Shown here: positions 47,686 to 61,100 of the stretch, piece by piece
How positions within the stretch are numbered: position 1 is the first letter of the stretch
Layout: every line of letters starts with the position of its first letter
Assembly: GCA_018389105.1 (NCBI GenBank)
Contig: JACATO010001179.1
Span: forward strand, 31,895 to 95,894
DNA length: 64,000 nucleotides
From: Nautilus pompilius
Lineage: Eukaryota; Mollusca; Cephalopoda; Nautilida; Nautilidae
Direction: 5' to 3'
The notes under the pieces: model-generated
What the model was told of the DNA's origin: nothing
The model's database searches: none
Seen by the model: only the letters and a program-made list of their open reading frames with translations
Translations under genes and position numbers: made by a program

Positions 47686-49814
47686 CATTAGGTAGCAGAA
47701 TTATATTTCTCAGCACTGATTGCCTGAACATCTGATATTTCTTTAAAAATGAAGAGAGATTTCGTCTCTCTCGGTTCTTTGTCGGGACTGACATGGCTTG
47801 GTTGTTTGCCTAATCGGTGGCTTTCGAGTGCCTGCAACACGGCCTGGTCAACCTTCGCTGGCAATATTTCAGTGTTGCTAACACGTTCGCAAAAAATGAA
47901 CCTATTTGGCTGAGAGAAAAGTGTTTCGAGTGCGTCGCGTTCACAAACTCTCGCTATGCTCTACGTTAATTCGCCCTGCACACCACCCGTACTTTGTTCA
48001 GCCAAAACCCAAGTGTCAGATGGGAGCCACCGTAAGCGCAGTTTTCTTTTTTTCTCTCCCGAAACCTATGTTAACCACTTCAGCTTTATTGCCGCGGAGT
48101 TTCCCGTCTCACCAGCCGCCTTCCTAACGTGGGATTTCGGCTCGCTTCGACAGACTTACAACAACAGAGCGGTGACCACCTGGAACCCGAGAGTCTGGCT
48201 GTTCTTCCGATTACGTCTCCTTAATGACCGACATCAGCAGCGCATTTGTCATGATTTTGACAGAGCCGTTTTTCCGGTGCATGAGAAGTTAGATTATGGC
48301 TGGAATTTCTCCTGCTGGTTCTTCAAGCAAGTCGCAAGCCCTGTATCGGCCCTTCTGACTTCCTCGCTGCCATGACCGGGGACCGGCCAGTGTCTGAGTT
48401 AGTCACGTGACCACTGAAAATATAAGTTGACTTAACGAAGTTTAATTAACGATATAATTACAGTGCTGTGTAATACAAAAATCGTGTCTAAGATATTTTT
48501 GTATAAAACAGTGAATTAAAATAGAAAGGCAGATTAAATAGATGCGATCGATGTATGATACCTAAAAGGCTCCTTAAGGTTTCTGATAACTTGGGAAAGA
48601 ATAATACAACACTTCTATTGACGAGGTTAAGTGTCGGTGAAAGTGATGGCTGATGACGGTCCATACGATGACGCTGCCAATGCAAAAACTGTTTAACTGG
48701 AAATGTTTTATTCATGCCTCCTAATATGTACGATTGGGCAATCCTGATGGAAAAAAATCTAGTTGAATAACGTATATTTTTATACTGTGCATTTACTAGG
48801 GCAACGGGGGAAGTACAACAATTGGTAAATAAGCATAGATTATTGTGTCCGGCCGTTCGTTTGCGGTAACGTCGCTTTCCCGTGTTGTTTCTTATTTAGT
48901 TTAATGATAAGAAATCAATAAGTTGGCTAGATGCTTGACACCCGACTGACTGCCATTTCGGTTTTCCAAAGCAAAGTATGACGCCTGTCGATAGGGTCTG
49001 AGGCTTTAAGACAAATGGAATCTGTTACTGTCACAGCAGGAGGAAGTTATAGAGATAGCCGACGTGATACAAGAAAACTTCTCTAAAGGAGACAAATTCG
49101 CGGAGGTACTTAATATATCTGGCTGACCTTGTAATCTGTATGGAACATAATAATAAATCCAGGGTATCGTGCCTAAGCCGTGTGTTGTGGCCAGAAACGA
49201 TAAGAAGGGAGAAGGGAAAAAAACAACAACAACATTATTTACAATCGATTATATGCCTGCTGACCGGCGCACGGCATGCAAATCAATTCCCAGCGTGATT
49301 TATTATAATTCGATTCCACGTATTATACCAGCGATAACCCAAGAAGTTAGTGTGCGTAAGCCGGCGTTAGTTAACGTTTTGTCTTTACTGCTTTTGTTGT
49401 TTGATACAATCAGAAATTACGACTGACGATGGGAATCAGCTTTGGAAAAGCCTCTAAAAGCATTTTAACTGTTCTGATCGTTATAAGTTTTAAGTGCTGT
49501 CCATACGATACCCCAGCCAAGAGCTTTGTTTAAAAGGCAACTTGCTGGCGAAACTCTGAGCTCCATACGGTCGGCTCATGTTCTTATCAGGGAAATAGAG
49601 CTCAGGCCACAGCAAGAATCACGTCTGGACAAAAACGTTTAGAAAAGAACCAGCGTGCATCGATCATCTCCTGTCGGAGGCTGCAGTATTACAAATTCCC
49701 TTAAATCTCTTGAGCACTCGAGTACTGTACCATATTTTCGTTATTCACGCTAAAATAAAGTAGATCTTCTTCCTGGGCCTCGTACCGTCTCAGGAAATAT
49801 ATTCTCACTTCGCA
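47686..49814. other. Mostly non-coding; one 139-codon ORF of unknown nature
   Basis: An ATG at 47956 opens a 139-codon plus frame ending at 48375. It is rich in aromatic residues and Pro/Ser (…TYNNRAVTTWNPRVWLFFR…) with no recognised domain. No splice or promoter evidence supports it. The rest of the interval is AT-rich without recognised features. Confidence 0.3.
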
Positions 49815-50007
49815 AAGAGAGAGAGAGATGGAGAGAGAGAGAGAGATGGAGGGAGAGAGAGAGAGAGAGGATGGAGAGAGAAGAGAGATGGAGAGAGAGA
49901 GGAGAGAGAGAGGAGAGAGAGAGAGAGATGGAGAGATGGAGAGAGAGAGATAGAGAGATAGAGAAGAGGAGAGAGAGAGAGAGAGAGGAGAGAGAGATAG
50001 AGAGATA
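49815..50007. repeat. GA microsatellite with GATGGAGAGA variants
   Basis: GA repeats interrupted by GATGGA, AGAGGA and GATAGA steps. It has no TGACGTCA box, so it is distinct from the compound GA arrays. Confidence 0.95.
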
Positions 50008-50213
50008 GCGGTAGTTACTTGTAGTGGCTATGGCTGGCTTCCAGCTGAAAAGCCCAGAATTCGCTTATTCTCGTTGAGGTAGAATATCCCTCCCCCGGAT
50101 TATCTCGCTTATTCCAAACTTCCGAATAAAGGATTTTCATAGGTTCTTTGGATAAGTTGACCGGAAGTTGGGATGCAGAATCCGCCATTGAGCCCGCCTT
50201 TGTTTCCTTTCCC

Positions 50214-50390
50214 ATGCGTTTGATTTCCCCGTCATCCGAATTCCGCCCTTCAGTGGGTGTGGGGAGCTCGGCATCAGCAGCAGCAGCAGCCAGGGGATCA
50301 GAAACCCCCTTTGGATGGTCCTGGACTCAGCCGAGCTCGCCGCGTGAGACGAGAGATTCGGTCGTTGTGATCCTCAAAGGGATCTGGCCA
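50214..50390 (+). other. Possible 59-codon first coding exon
   Basis: An ATG at 50214 opens a phase that runs to a strong donor-like CCA|GTGAGTATAA (GT at 50391), with 59 complete codons. The peptide is Ser/Ala-rich (GSSASAAAAARGSETPFGW, from a CAG repeat) and not recognised. The DNA is CpG-rich and stands out from AT-rich flanks, consistent with a promoter-proximal exon. No transcript evidence is available, and chance remains likely. Confidence 0.22.
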
Positions 50391-50399
50391 GTGAGTATA

Positions 50400-52212
50400 A
50401 TTTTTTAAGATTAAAGTTATTTATGAGAATTACGTGGGGCTGGAAAAAAGATTCACACCCACCAGGTTCTTAAAGGAGACTCGCCCTTAACCTAGTGCTT
50501 GCGACTGTGGGTGGTTGGGGATGGGGATGGAGGGGGGGGTTGAAAACGTTCCCCCAGAACCAGAGCAGAGAAGAACGTCGGCTCAACGAAACGGCATCAG
50601 AAAAACCCCGTATGATGGCGATCGGCGCGGGTTACTGGTGGTCACCAACCTCTTCCTGCAGCTTAACACGCCGACCGTCAGAGTCGCTGATTGGTTGGCT
50701 GATCAAAAAGCCCGAGATTTGCTAAATCCGCCCTGTTGGTGGTTAACCTTTGGTGCTGTGGTTTATAAAGACCGTTGTCATCAACGGAAAACCGGCGTCC
50801 ATCGTCGCTCGACCGGCAGAAAGCTCCCCGGAGGCGACGTTGGAGAACCGACCCCGAACGGCTTTCTCGCCCCAATACCGGTGTAATTGGCCCTTAAAGT
50901 GTCCGCAGAATCTCAGCGTCTCTTATGCAGATCTAAGACACGGAGTTTGACGAAAGCCTACTTGGTCCTTCGGCATCATTTGGGGCGCCGAATAATGCTG
51001 AAGCTGGAAGAAAATAAGCTCTGTCTTCCCTGACAACGCGGCCTATATTCTGTGCGAACGGAGCCGACGTAGCTCTTAGTGCCCAGGGAGGAGGTGGTGT
51101 GGGCTTCTTAAGATAACGAAAAAGGCCTGGCAATCTCGTTAACTTGTTTTTTTTTTAAATATGTTGCTATTTCTGCTGTTATCTTCTCTTCCTCTGTTGG
51201 CATCGCCGTTTATTCTTAACGATTCTTCTCTACAACGGCTATCTTATCGTAACCTTTAACAACATCCCTTATAGAAAACGGAACAAAATGGCGACAAGCC
51301 CTTTTTTTTTGTATTGTTATTCCCGGCTCGATATTCCTTTTCTTAAAATATTCTCCATGAGAGAAACAAACGTGGGGGGGCAACGATTTTCGGTGTAGAA
51401 GCAAGCTATCTTTGCGGATACCGGTGCCAGCAGAAGGCTTTATTTAACAAGGATGCAATTAAGTCCTCTCGTTCTTCTACTTCTTACCATCATTCTTTTT
51501 CTCTCTTACCTGCCCCTTTCGCGTTAGGTGGCTGTAAATCGCGTCCAGAGCGACACTCGTCGAGTGGCCGACCAAGCCCAGACGAGAAGGGGAGGGAGTG
51601 ATGTATGACTGGCTAGCCGCAAGCATTCAGCAGTGGATCGTTAGAAGTTGTTGTTGGTGGGGGAAGAGACACGTGGGACGTAATCAAACGTCTGGCGGAG
51701 AAGCATATCCGCGACAGGTTTGCTCGTGGTGATGAAAACGAATTCTCTGGGCTCCGTCCGATGGAGAAAAAAAGAACACAAGACTGAATCGTTTCTGCTG
51801 CGGTGAGAATGGTGCGGCTGTCGGAGAATCGACTACGCCAGAGTTTGCTGTCCATCCCATCTCCTAAAAAGGATTTTCCACACAAAGAATTTTTCTTAAG
51901 TTAGAATTAACGCTCGTGATAAATCATACAGCATTTAATGTCAAAACTGTAGTTCCGTATGCGTCGGGAAAACTATCCGGTGTATTTCTGGGAAGGAATT
52001 CCGGTTTTCGCGGTTCGTTTGAAGGATTCCAGAATTTTGCGTCATTCTGTGCTGGTTTCAGATTAAGAGTCAGGAGAAAGATGAAACCAGACAAATATGG
52101 AAACTTCCGTTAACCAAAGAACATCAATCTGCAGCTCTCTCTCTCTCTCCGCGTTATGACTGAGGCGGAATTCTGGCTCACTGTATATAAGACCGTGTGT
52201 ATAATATGCCGG
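50400..52212. other. CpG-rich patch then AT-rich non-coding DNA
   Basis: From 50480 to 50960 GC and CpG content stay high, and open frames of up to 123 codons occur on both strands (none domain-bearing). After 51100 the sequence returns to mixed and AT-rich composition. Nothing else was recognised. Confidence 0.4.
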
Positions 52213-52278
52213 TAATAATAATAATAATAATAATAAATAATAATAATAATAATAATAATAAATAATAATAATAATAAT
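52213..52278. repeat. TAA triplet microsatellite
   Basis: TAA/ATA triplets with two AAATAA slips. Confidence 0.95.
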
Positions 52279-52632
52279 GGGAAGCCCTCAGCTGGATAAA
52301 GAGAGGAGATTTGGCAGTGATACTTTATGTCCTCGTTAGTCAGACAGGTAGGTGACTTGCGCGCATGAGCAAAGATTTTAAAATTGAAAATAGTTTATTA
52401 AAAACTGAAATATCTATAAACAGAGTTCGCTTCCATTTGCTCTGCCTGTTCACTTCGTTATTTCATGAATCGTAAATCTCTGGTTAGCCGGTCCGGCTTC
52501 GTCACATGACCGGATCTGGAGCACTCAATCGGGTGGCGAATTATTTAAAAAAAAAGTGATGGTCAATACAAAAGTGTCCGAATCAAGCAGACTTCGATTG
52601 ATCAACCTCTAAAAGAAATTATTTCTGATTAG

Positions 52633-52633
<1 letters not shown>

Positions 52634-52697
<64 letters not shown>

Positions 52698-53253
52698 CGT
52701 CAGTACACAGAGAGAGATGTGATGTCATAACAGGAAGAGAGAGAGATGAGACGAGACGTCAGTACCGAGAGAGAGAGAGACATCAGTACACAGAGAGATG
52801 TGACGTCATAAGAGGGAGAGAGAGATGATACATCAGTACAGAGAGAGAGAAATGACGTCATTACAGAGAGAGATGGCGTCAGTAATGAGAAAAGAGAGAG
52901 ACGTCAGTACAGAGAGAGAGAGAGATGTGACGTCATAACAGGAAGAGAGAGAGATGAGACGAGACGTCAGTACAGAGAGAGAGAGAGAACATCAGTACAC
53001 GAGAGAGATGTGACGTCATAAGAGGGAGAGAGAGAAATGACGTCAGTACAGAGAGAGAGAAATGACGTCAGTACAGAGAGAGATGGCGTCAGTAATGAGA
53101 GAGAGAAAGAGAGAGACGTCAGTACAGAGAGAGAGATGTGACGTCATAACAGGAAGAGAGAGAGATGAAACATCAGCACAGAGAGAGAGAGAGAGACATC
53201 AGTACACAGAGAGAGATGAGACGTCATAACAGGGAGAGAGAGAGGAGGAGGAG
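52634..53253. repeat. GA/TGACGTCA compound minisatellite
   Basis: It starts with about 60 bases of pure GA. Compound units then repeat GACGTCAGTACACAGAGAGA, GATGTGACGTCATAACAGGA and GATGAGACGAGACGTCAGT. These blocks are the reverse complement of those at 6428-7022, showing one family dispersed in both orientations 46 kb apart. Confidence 0.94.
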
Positions 53254-56200
53254 ATCTGGAGCAAACCCAAGCAGTTCCGTGACCAATCGGTGACCCGAGC
53301 GCCGCCCGTCCGTCAGCGTAACGGAGATGGTCGCCGCTAGCTCACGTGTGCCAAAACGCCCTCTGTCTGTATAACAGAATTACACCAGTGGTCAAAGCGA
53401 AACTATCCACTCACCCGGTTCATGCATGTCATGAATTCTGCAAATTATTTATTTATCATTTTTTTTTTTTAGTAGGTTGTGGATCAACGGCCGGAAAAAT
53501 CCAGGAAGCGATTTCTGATGGTTAATAATTAAGAACTAACCCTGCCATTGATTCCTTGACTCTTCCTGCTCGGTCACTTTGATGTTTGAGCAGTCGTCCA
53601 TTGCATCGACTGGCTTCCTCGAATTATTTTATTCCTGAACGAAAATCTTAATGAGAAAACCCCCAGTAGACTCGGTCAGTCTTATTAGATACTTAATAAA
53701 AACAGCTTCCGTTTTCTCGGATAATAAAATGTTGATAAAAACAGAATAAATAAAAAAAGAGGTTATCACGAGACAATCAGAACCGGATGTTGGGGGAAAA
53801 TGCTCGAGTTTGCAGCTGTAATTTGAAAGATGCAATTAAAATATAGCTAAATGCCCTTGTATAATTGAAGTATTTCTTTTTTCTGATTTGTTAATGTATT
53901 ATTTCAGGAGACTGATAAATTTTTTTCTATCCAGTATGCTCTCTTATTTTGAGATTGATGGTTGGTGCGCTAAGCTTCTACTATATCAACTCAATCGAAT
54001 GACCTTTTGAAAGCGAACTTTAATCAATAAATAACATAATAAAGTGTCTCGTAAATAGGATTAAGCATTCAAATACACACAAAAAAGGGAGAAAAGGATA
54101 AGCAAAATCTACACAAAGCAAAGCTTAGTTCTGTTAAAAAGGACACGGATCTCTTCTTTAATTAAAGCAATGAATGGAATATCCACGTCTCGAAGATTTA
54201 AAAACGCATGGTGTTCTTTCTTAGATGAATAACCACATTATTCCGCTGCAGCAGCCACCGTCACCCAGTAGCCATCTTAAACCCGCGAGTTTGTTTATCA
54301 AACTAAGTAAAACCTGTGCTCTAAAGTCGTAGTTACATCTTCAACATTCCAGGCTCTGTAGAACGTCATCCCCTCCCACCCCACGCCAACAAAGTTCGCC
54401 ATCGCCCCAACACTATCCATAAAACGATTTTTTTTTCCTTCGTATGCGGAAGTTTTCGAATGTTTCCAACCTTTCCGCAACACGCCCGCTGTTCATCCGA
54501 GATGAATGTGCGACGACAGTAGCAGAGTCCATTATTAATGATGGTAGCGACAAACGCTGTTATTGGCTGCAATAAAAGTTGCGGCTGTGTGACGAAGGGT
54601 TTCCCTCGAACACCGGCTTTTAATCATTGCGTGGGGCAGGCGAAGTACCGGTCACAATAGAACAATGCTACTTACTCGCGCTCTCACAACGAGCACCAGC
54701 TCTCGATATTGCATGCCGATAGTTCACAAGGAGAAAAAAAGGGAAGTGCTCGCAAACTGGTCGTCCGGGATTTCTATAATTTCTGAAGTCATCCACTGTA
54801 AAAGGAAAGGAAGTAGAATTTGGAAATCAAACAGTTAATCATTTCCAACTGAATTGGCGGGCGGAAACCCGTCGCTTGTTCTTGTCGATCGTGTACGGAC
54901 AAGTTTTCCGATTGTAGATGTTTTCTTCCGATATCTGACTTCGTTGATGTTCTTTACCAATAAATCATCCGATTATTAAAAGAAAATAATTTTTGTTTTG
55001 TTGTTGTTTTGCAGAAACCTGAAATCTAAAATTGCAAAATATATTCTGTGTTGACAATCCGCTCGCTCACGCAATGCATTGTGGGGTGGGGATGTCAAAA
55101 GGGGAAATAACTCAGCGTTTAAAAAAATGTTTCGCTTTTACGTAATGCAGTCACTCAGGGGTTGATAATTAATTCAGTTTCAAATAAATGGTGAACGTTC
55201 GGTTTTGTTTCAAGCCGGTAAGCGGAAGTTGTAAGGAAGATTTGCTGATGAATTTAGCGCGGATGTTAAATTTGTATTAAAGAAAGAAGGCGTAATTTCC
55301 CGAATTACTGGGGCTTGACATTGACGCAAAAAGCGTTCACAGTCAGGTCGGGCAGGCCAGCCAACGAGAGACAAGATGACGGGAAAATGCCCCGCTTCTG
55401 ATTCCCTATTAACCTTCAGCCTTCTCTGTCGATAGCATTCGCTCGCGACAATTACGCTTGGCTTTGAAACCTCTTCGCTGCCTCCATCTACCCACCCCTT
55501 TGATTTACCCGACGGACGGAAGTCGCATGTATCTTTGGCCAACATCTTCCCCAGCGGTGCCCCTCTCAGCGCATCCTAGAATGGTAGTTTCTTTTACTTC
55601 TCTTTTACTCTTTAAATCTTAGATTTTTTGTTGGTATCCCAGAGAAAGCACCACTTACACAAGACAAACTGTTCTCAAGTGTTTCCATTGAATGGGGAGT
55701 GCGCTATCTCGTGGAGTAACTCTTGAAGCCTACGGGTAAAAAAATTTTTTTCTTATTGCTCTCATAATAACCTTACAGAAAAAAAAAACCACTGCTATTT
55801 AATTGTCACGGGAAAATCATCATTAACCCCCGTTCGGATCTCATTAACCGCTTTAATCGATAAATTATTATTATTTTTGTTGTTGTTGTTGGATAGTAGC
55901 ATTTCCAGCCGTTACGCTATCAGTATAACTGTCCAATCTCAGTCATTTCCGCTCTATTTACACAGTTATTTCCTGAAATCAAATCAAATGCTCAGCGATT
56001 TCGCTGGATGAAAGAATAAAAACGGAAGGACTGAAGAAAATTCTGGCGTCTATTGGAAAAGGATCTAAGTAGTTGGTCCTTTCACAAAGCCATAACCAGA
56101 TATTAAGGTAGCATAAATCAGTTGGCACCATATTTTCCCATAAACTCTACATAAAATCATTTTTCCCAACGCGCATCACAGTAAGGCAATTGTCATTACA

Positions 56201-57144
56201 TTGATTCCATCTTTGGTTCGAATCTACAGCAAAAAGAAATTGTCTTATAATAACTTAAAAACAATTTCTCAACTTAGAGACAGCGCACTGTGGGGATGGA
56301 GGTTCAAAAGTAGACGAATGGGCTGCCATCTGTTTTTATTCTCGCCAGCAAACCAGACTGACCCGCTAATTCTCTCTTTGTCTCTCAACTTTACTGTCGA
56401 TCATCTTCAAAGTTTACTTTTTCTTAACTCGTACATACCTTCAAAATTATCATTCTTAACTCCGAGCCCCACCTCAGATGAGGCCCTAACGACGCAGATC
56501 AAAAGTTCAGCGCGTCTTATCAAGCAGCCGTTCGCAGTCCGGAGCGCCTCCTGTGGCCTTTTCTTTCTTGTTTTACCATCATCGTTGCCTACCCAGTGGA
56601 GTTCAAACTCCTGCTTTGATTGATTTCTTTCCATTTTGGTTTTTAGGAGAATTTTTTTTTTCCTTTTTGCCTTTATCACTAGAAATGTTTATCCGTTTCG
56701 AAGCATTTAACCTTTTTGATGATTCCACGCTCAAATTCCAGTTGTAGCTGAGTGAATTTCTGGACAGGTTTGTTATTAAGTCACATCACGTGACTAACAA
56801 CGATGAATAGAAAAATGATTTCCAATAATGCAATGAACAGCATTTTACATTTCTCTTTAATTTTCCTTCTCTTAAACTAATTTAATATTTCCAAACCTAC
56901 ATTATTCCGATGTTCCATAGCAGTAAACCATGTGCCTTTTATTGGACGACATATAATATGGATACCTTTCGACCAACAGATCCACGGTAAAAGTAGGCTG
57001 TTACATACATGATATACTACTTACTGTCTGTTAAACCTAAAAGATATAATGTTTTTAGTAAATGTTATTCTTCCGGCGTTGTAAGTTCAACAGGTATTTT
57101 TCGTTATACCTCACGTTAATTGTTCGAAATAGACATTTGCTCAT

Positions 57145-57145
<1 letters not shown>
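53254..57145. other. Non-coding stretch, no gene recognised
   Basis: AT-rich unique DNA with a GC-richer patch near 54240-54700 and 55200-55560. Open frames reach 111 codons (55210-55545, minus) and 140 codons (56201-56623, plus) but carry no known domain and no splice-site support. Confidence 0.45.
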
Positions 57146-57180
<35 letters not shown>

Positions 57181-57241
57181 TAAAATAATAATAATAATAA
57201 TAATAATTAATAATAATAATAATAATAATAAAAATAATAAT
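57146..57241. repeat. AAT triplet microsatellite
   Basis: AAT triplets with short slips; the minus-strand frame across it (poly-Tyr, Ile, Leu) is an artefact. Confidence 0.95.
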
Positions 57242-58003
57242 GTTCATCACATAATTAACATTTATTGAAAATTCTCTGTTGCAGTGCTCGGACATTACGT
57301 AACCCACGAGGTATCGGAGACATGACATCAGACAAAGCCTGTGATGCTGTCAACAAGGTGTTGGGGTGCTGTTACTCGTTCTACTTACCGTTTCCTTTAT
57401 CTAACCCTTTATTCCCTTACTATTGAGGAAATTTCTTATCCTTTCTGCAAACGTGCGATCTTGTTTGCTTTCCCTTTCCAGCTTTTGTTTTAAGTAATGG
57501 ATTTTCCTTTTTAGCGCAACATCTGACTAAACTGCCATCTTCTTGATCCTTACGACCATCTTTCCCAAAGAGACAACAGAAGGGAAAACTATCGCTTGTG
57601 TTGCATCTAATCAATATGAATTTAATGGTACAGAAGAAAATAATTTAGGTTATCAAACTATGGGTTTCCAAATAAAATATGCTTAAGGCGTTTATCTGGC
57701 TGAATATATGCATATAAATTGATTAAATTCATCGATTTTTTCTTCCTCTTGATCACTTTTAAAAGATGAAGAGCGTTTAATAGACTAGTATAATAGATAA
57801 ACGATTGTCTGCCAAAACAAAGAAGTGGTTTTTGAACAAGACGTTAAAGGGTTAAAACGCATGGATTTTAGGTTATATTACTGCTGAAACCTGATATATT
57901 CGAATCCCATTTGAGAGTCGTGAGTTTTCTGGCGATATATGAAAGCAGGAAAGTGATTTAAAGGTGCAATCAGTGAAAATTTTTGGAGATAAATTATACA
58001 TTG

Positions 58004-58006
<3 letters not shown>
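57242..58006. other. Non-coding stretch, no gene recognised
   Basis: AT-rich unique DNA; no features recognised. Confidence 0.5.
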
Positions 58007-58073
<67 letters not shown>

Positions 58074-58407
58074 AAAGAGAGATGACGTCAGTACACAGAG
58101 AGAGATGGAGAGAAAGAGAGAGATAGTACACAGAGAGAGAGAGATGTGACGTCATAACAGGGGAGGAGACAGAGAGAGATGTGATGTCATACAGGGGGAG
58201 GAGACAGAGAGAGAGATGACGTCAGTACACAGAGAGAGATGGAGAGAAAGAGAGAGATCAGTACACAGAGAGAGAGATGTGACGTCATAACAGGGGGAGG
58301 AGACAGAGAGAGATGACGTCAGTACACAGAGAGAGATGGAGAGAAAGAGAGAGATCAGTACACACAGAGAGAGAGATGTGACGTCAAAACAGGGGGAGGG
58401 AGGAGAC

Positions 58408-58440
<33 letters not shown>

Positions 58441-58453
58441 GAGAGAGATAGAT
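58007..58453. repeat. GA/TGACGTCA compound minisatellite, third variant
   Basis: Pure GA opening, then about three or four compound units of roughly 100-130 bases. Each contains GATGACGTCAGTACACAGAG, GATGGAGAGAAAGAGAGA and GATGTGACGTCATAACAGGG followed by GGAGGAGACAGAG. The order is more regular than at 52.6 kb. Confidence 0.94.
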
Positions 58454-61100
58454 GATTTTATACCGCCAAAAAAATCTCTTTATGCCCGGTGGGCAGATTT
58501 TGCTAGAATGCGGTAGAGACCAAAGAAGGCACAGACGTGGTGCGTGTAAATGCGCTATAGAGGCGACTGTTATTCTGCGCTGTTCCATCCTTGCGAAGGC
58601 GGCACTAAAGCTGTCGTTTATCTCGGGTGTTTCCAGCAAAACAATTCAAGACGAATCTCCATTTCCCTAACGTCTGGTAGATAAAAGAAAGCTAAGAATT
58701 TTTTTTTTCCATTATCGTTGCGTGGCTGTCTCTCTACTGGCGGACAAGAGAGCTGGGACTTCTAACACGAGTAAATAAAACACGAACCAGCTTTTAGAAA
58801 TTCGTTATTTTTTTTTGTAGTGAGAAGAAATTCATGAAAAAATTTAAAAGAATAAAAAAAATCGTTTTGGAATATGAGAAATCTTGAATATCAGCAGGGG
58901 TAACTGTAAGTCTACTGCTGAGATACCGTTACTATGGAATCGCTTTGACAGAGAATATGGTAAATAGCAGGAGAAAAATCTAATAAGCGCCTAGATGAAG
59001 GAACGACAAGGAATTCGAGAGAGTTTAGGGTGGGAACTGCAAGACAATGGATTCTAGTTGGTTTTATTAAAACCATCCCTTTGTATTAAGAGACTTTTGC
59101 CCAAAGCAGTTTATTCATTAGTAGGAAATTAAAGAAATCTTAGAAAACGTTTACCGGATGTGCTTTTTGTCAATATTTTAACTCGGGTACATTTTAAAAG
59201 CTTTGGATGTTCAGTTAAAAAGTAATAGGCAAACTCGAAAACAACGTACAGCTCGATGAAAACTCTAAGGTCAGAAACCGGAGGTTTGACCAGTGTTTCA
59301 AATGTTAAGCTCTGACGTGGTCCACGGATGACTTCCAGGAATTAATGTGTCTGCACCGCGTAGAGGAAACAAAATTAAGACTCGTCGGCGGAAACTCTCC
59401 GATTTATCGTGTCTTAAAAAAACAAAAAAAAAGGTGAACCAGAAATGAACTCGAATATTCCGAGTTACCATTTTACGGCTTTGCGTTGGCACCAGAAAAG
59501 GACGATGCATTTTGATATCCACTGTGGCGATTGGGAAAATGGGGACTGTAAATTCTTCCGAGCAGAAACTGAAAACATTTTAGTAGTTGAAAACGACAGA
59601 CTTCTAATTAAAGGTGGGCAGCCGTTTACCCAGGTAGCAAACAAAAGGCTCGTTACCGATAACTGGGAAGGAAGGACGTGATGGGCAAAGGCTTGCATCC
59701 AGATTGGAAAGAGAGCTGATCTTTGCAACAGAAGAACGAATTGTTTTGCTGTTTTTAAAATTGTTCCTATGTAACCTGCTAGTGACGATTTCGGTAGGGA
59801 CCCATTACGTGAACCTGATTCTGATCTAATACAGCCTGCTTAGGGAGAGGAAAACCCATAGTTCACATGCGAACTATTTAAGACAAATATGGATGGAACA
59901 AAGTGCTTATATCTAATTTGGGCCATTGTGGCGAAAACCAACGGGGAAATAAAGATGATTTATAAGCTTTCCTAATACAGAAAAACTAGGCACGCAAATT
60001 GGTAACTGGAGTTGTTCCACCAGTGTCATTAACTTTATATCCATTACTCGAGGCCTGGCTTACGACGGCTCGCTCTAGCCTCGTTTAGCCTATTGTTTCA
60101 GGGTAGGTGGCTGACTAGAAAGTTGCTTGACGGAATAAATAAATACTATGTAGGAAACGTATCCTTTCGACCCTCGGCTAGCTCGAACGTCGCCTGTGCG
60201 TCAGGGTAAATCGGATTGTCGTACAAGTCCGGTCTGGGAGAGAAGGAAACGAGCATCACAAGAAACCGAATTTTTCCATTACCGAAGGGGAGATATTTAG
60301 AAAAATTGGCAAAATTGGCCCGGTTAGACATGGTGAGTTTTAGCTTCATGACCACCCCTGCATTAGCCATAAACGTTCGCACTTGTATGAGGAATACAAA
60401 AGAAAAGGAAAATTAAGATAACGTATCCCACATGAAGCGTAAGAAAGGTATTCATCTCGTTCTGTTTTTTTTTTTGTAGATATTTCAATTATGATATCAC
60501 GTAGTAGTCTGAAATATTGTAAAACACCTGCAAGCGGCCTTTGTGTGCGATACCGGAATCTTACACCAGACGGCGCTAGAACATGGCTTGCGCCTTTCAC
60601 AGTGACAGTGCGCAAAGATAATCGGTCAACATCCGAGTTATTAGGTCTTAGATCTTGAGCCGAAGAAAGCGAAATTAGGGATATTTGAGTAGTTCTAGTG
60701 CCGAGATCACTGAAGTGTTAAGTACAGGGCTAAGTACGTAGGAAGACGCAAAGATCTGAATATCCATCAAAAGTTTGCGTGTAAAGCGGCGGATCAACAA
60801 AGGGTCAGAAACTAAGCCGTGTATCTTAATCGCCCAACCCTCTCCAGTGTGTATGTCTGTCGTCGTCGTTGGGGTGGGGTGGGGGAGAGATGCCTCAGCT
60901 ATACTACTGTTCGAAATCACTCCCTTGATTCGTGTATGGGACGCCCTTGCGTAGAAACATTCCCGTTTGATTTTCGAACGAGCAATCTCAAGTTCAGGCT
61001 GATTTCAGTGGCCTCAGTTGCCGAGGTAATCACAAACTGTTGGCTACTAAACTCGGTACTGTTACTTCAGCCTCATGGCTTCACCACCTCTCTCCTGTAT
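58454..61100. other. Non-coding stretch, no gene recognised
   Basis: Unique, mostly AT-rich sequence. No frame over 95 codons and no recognised domain, transposon end or RNA. Confidence 0.5.
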
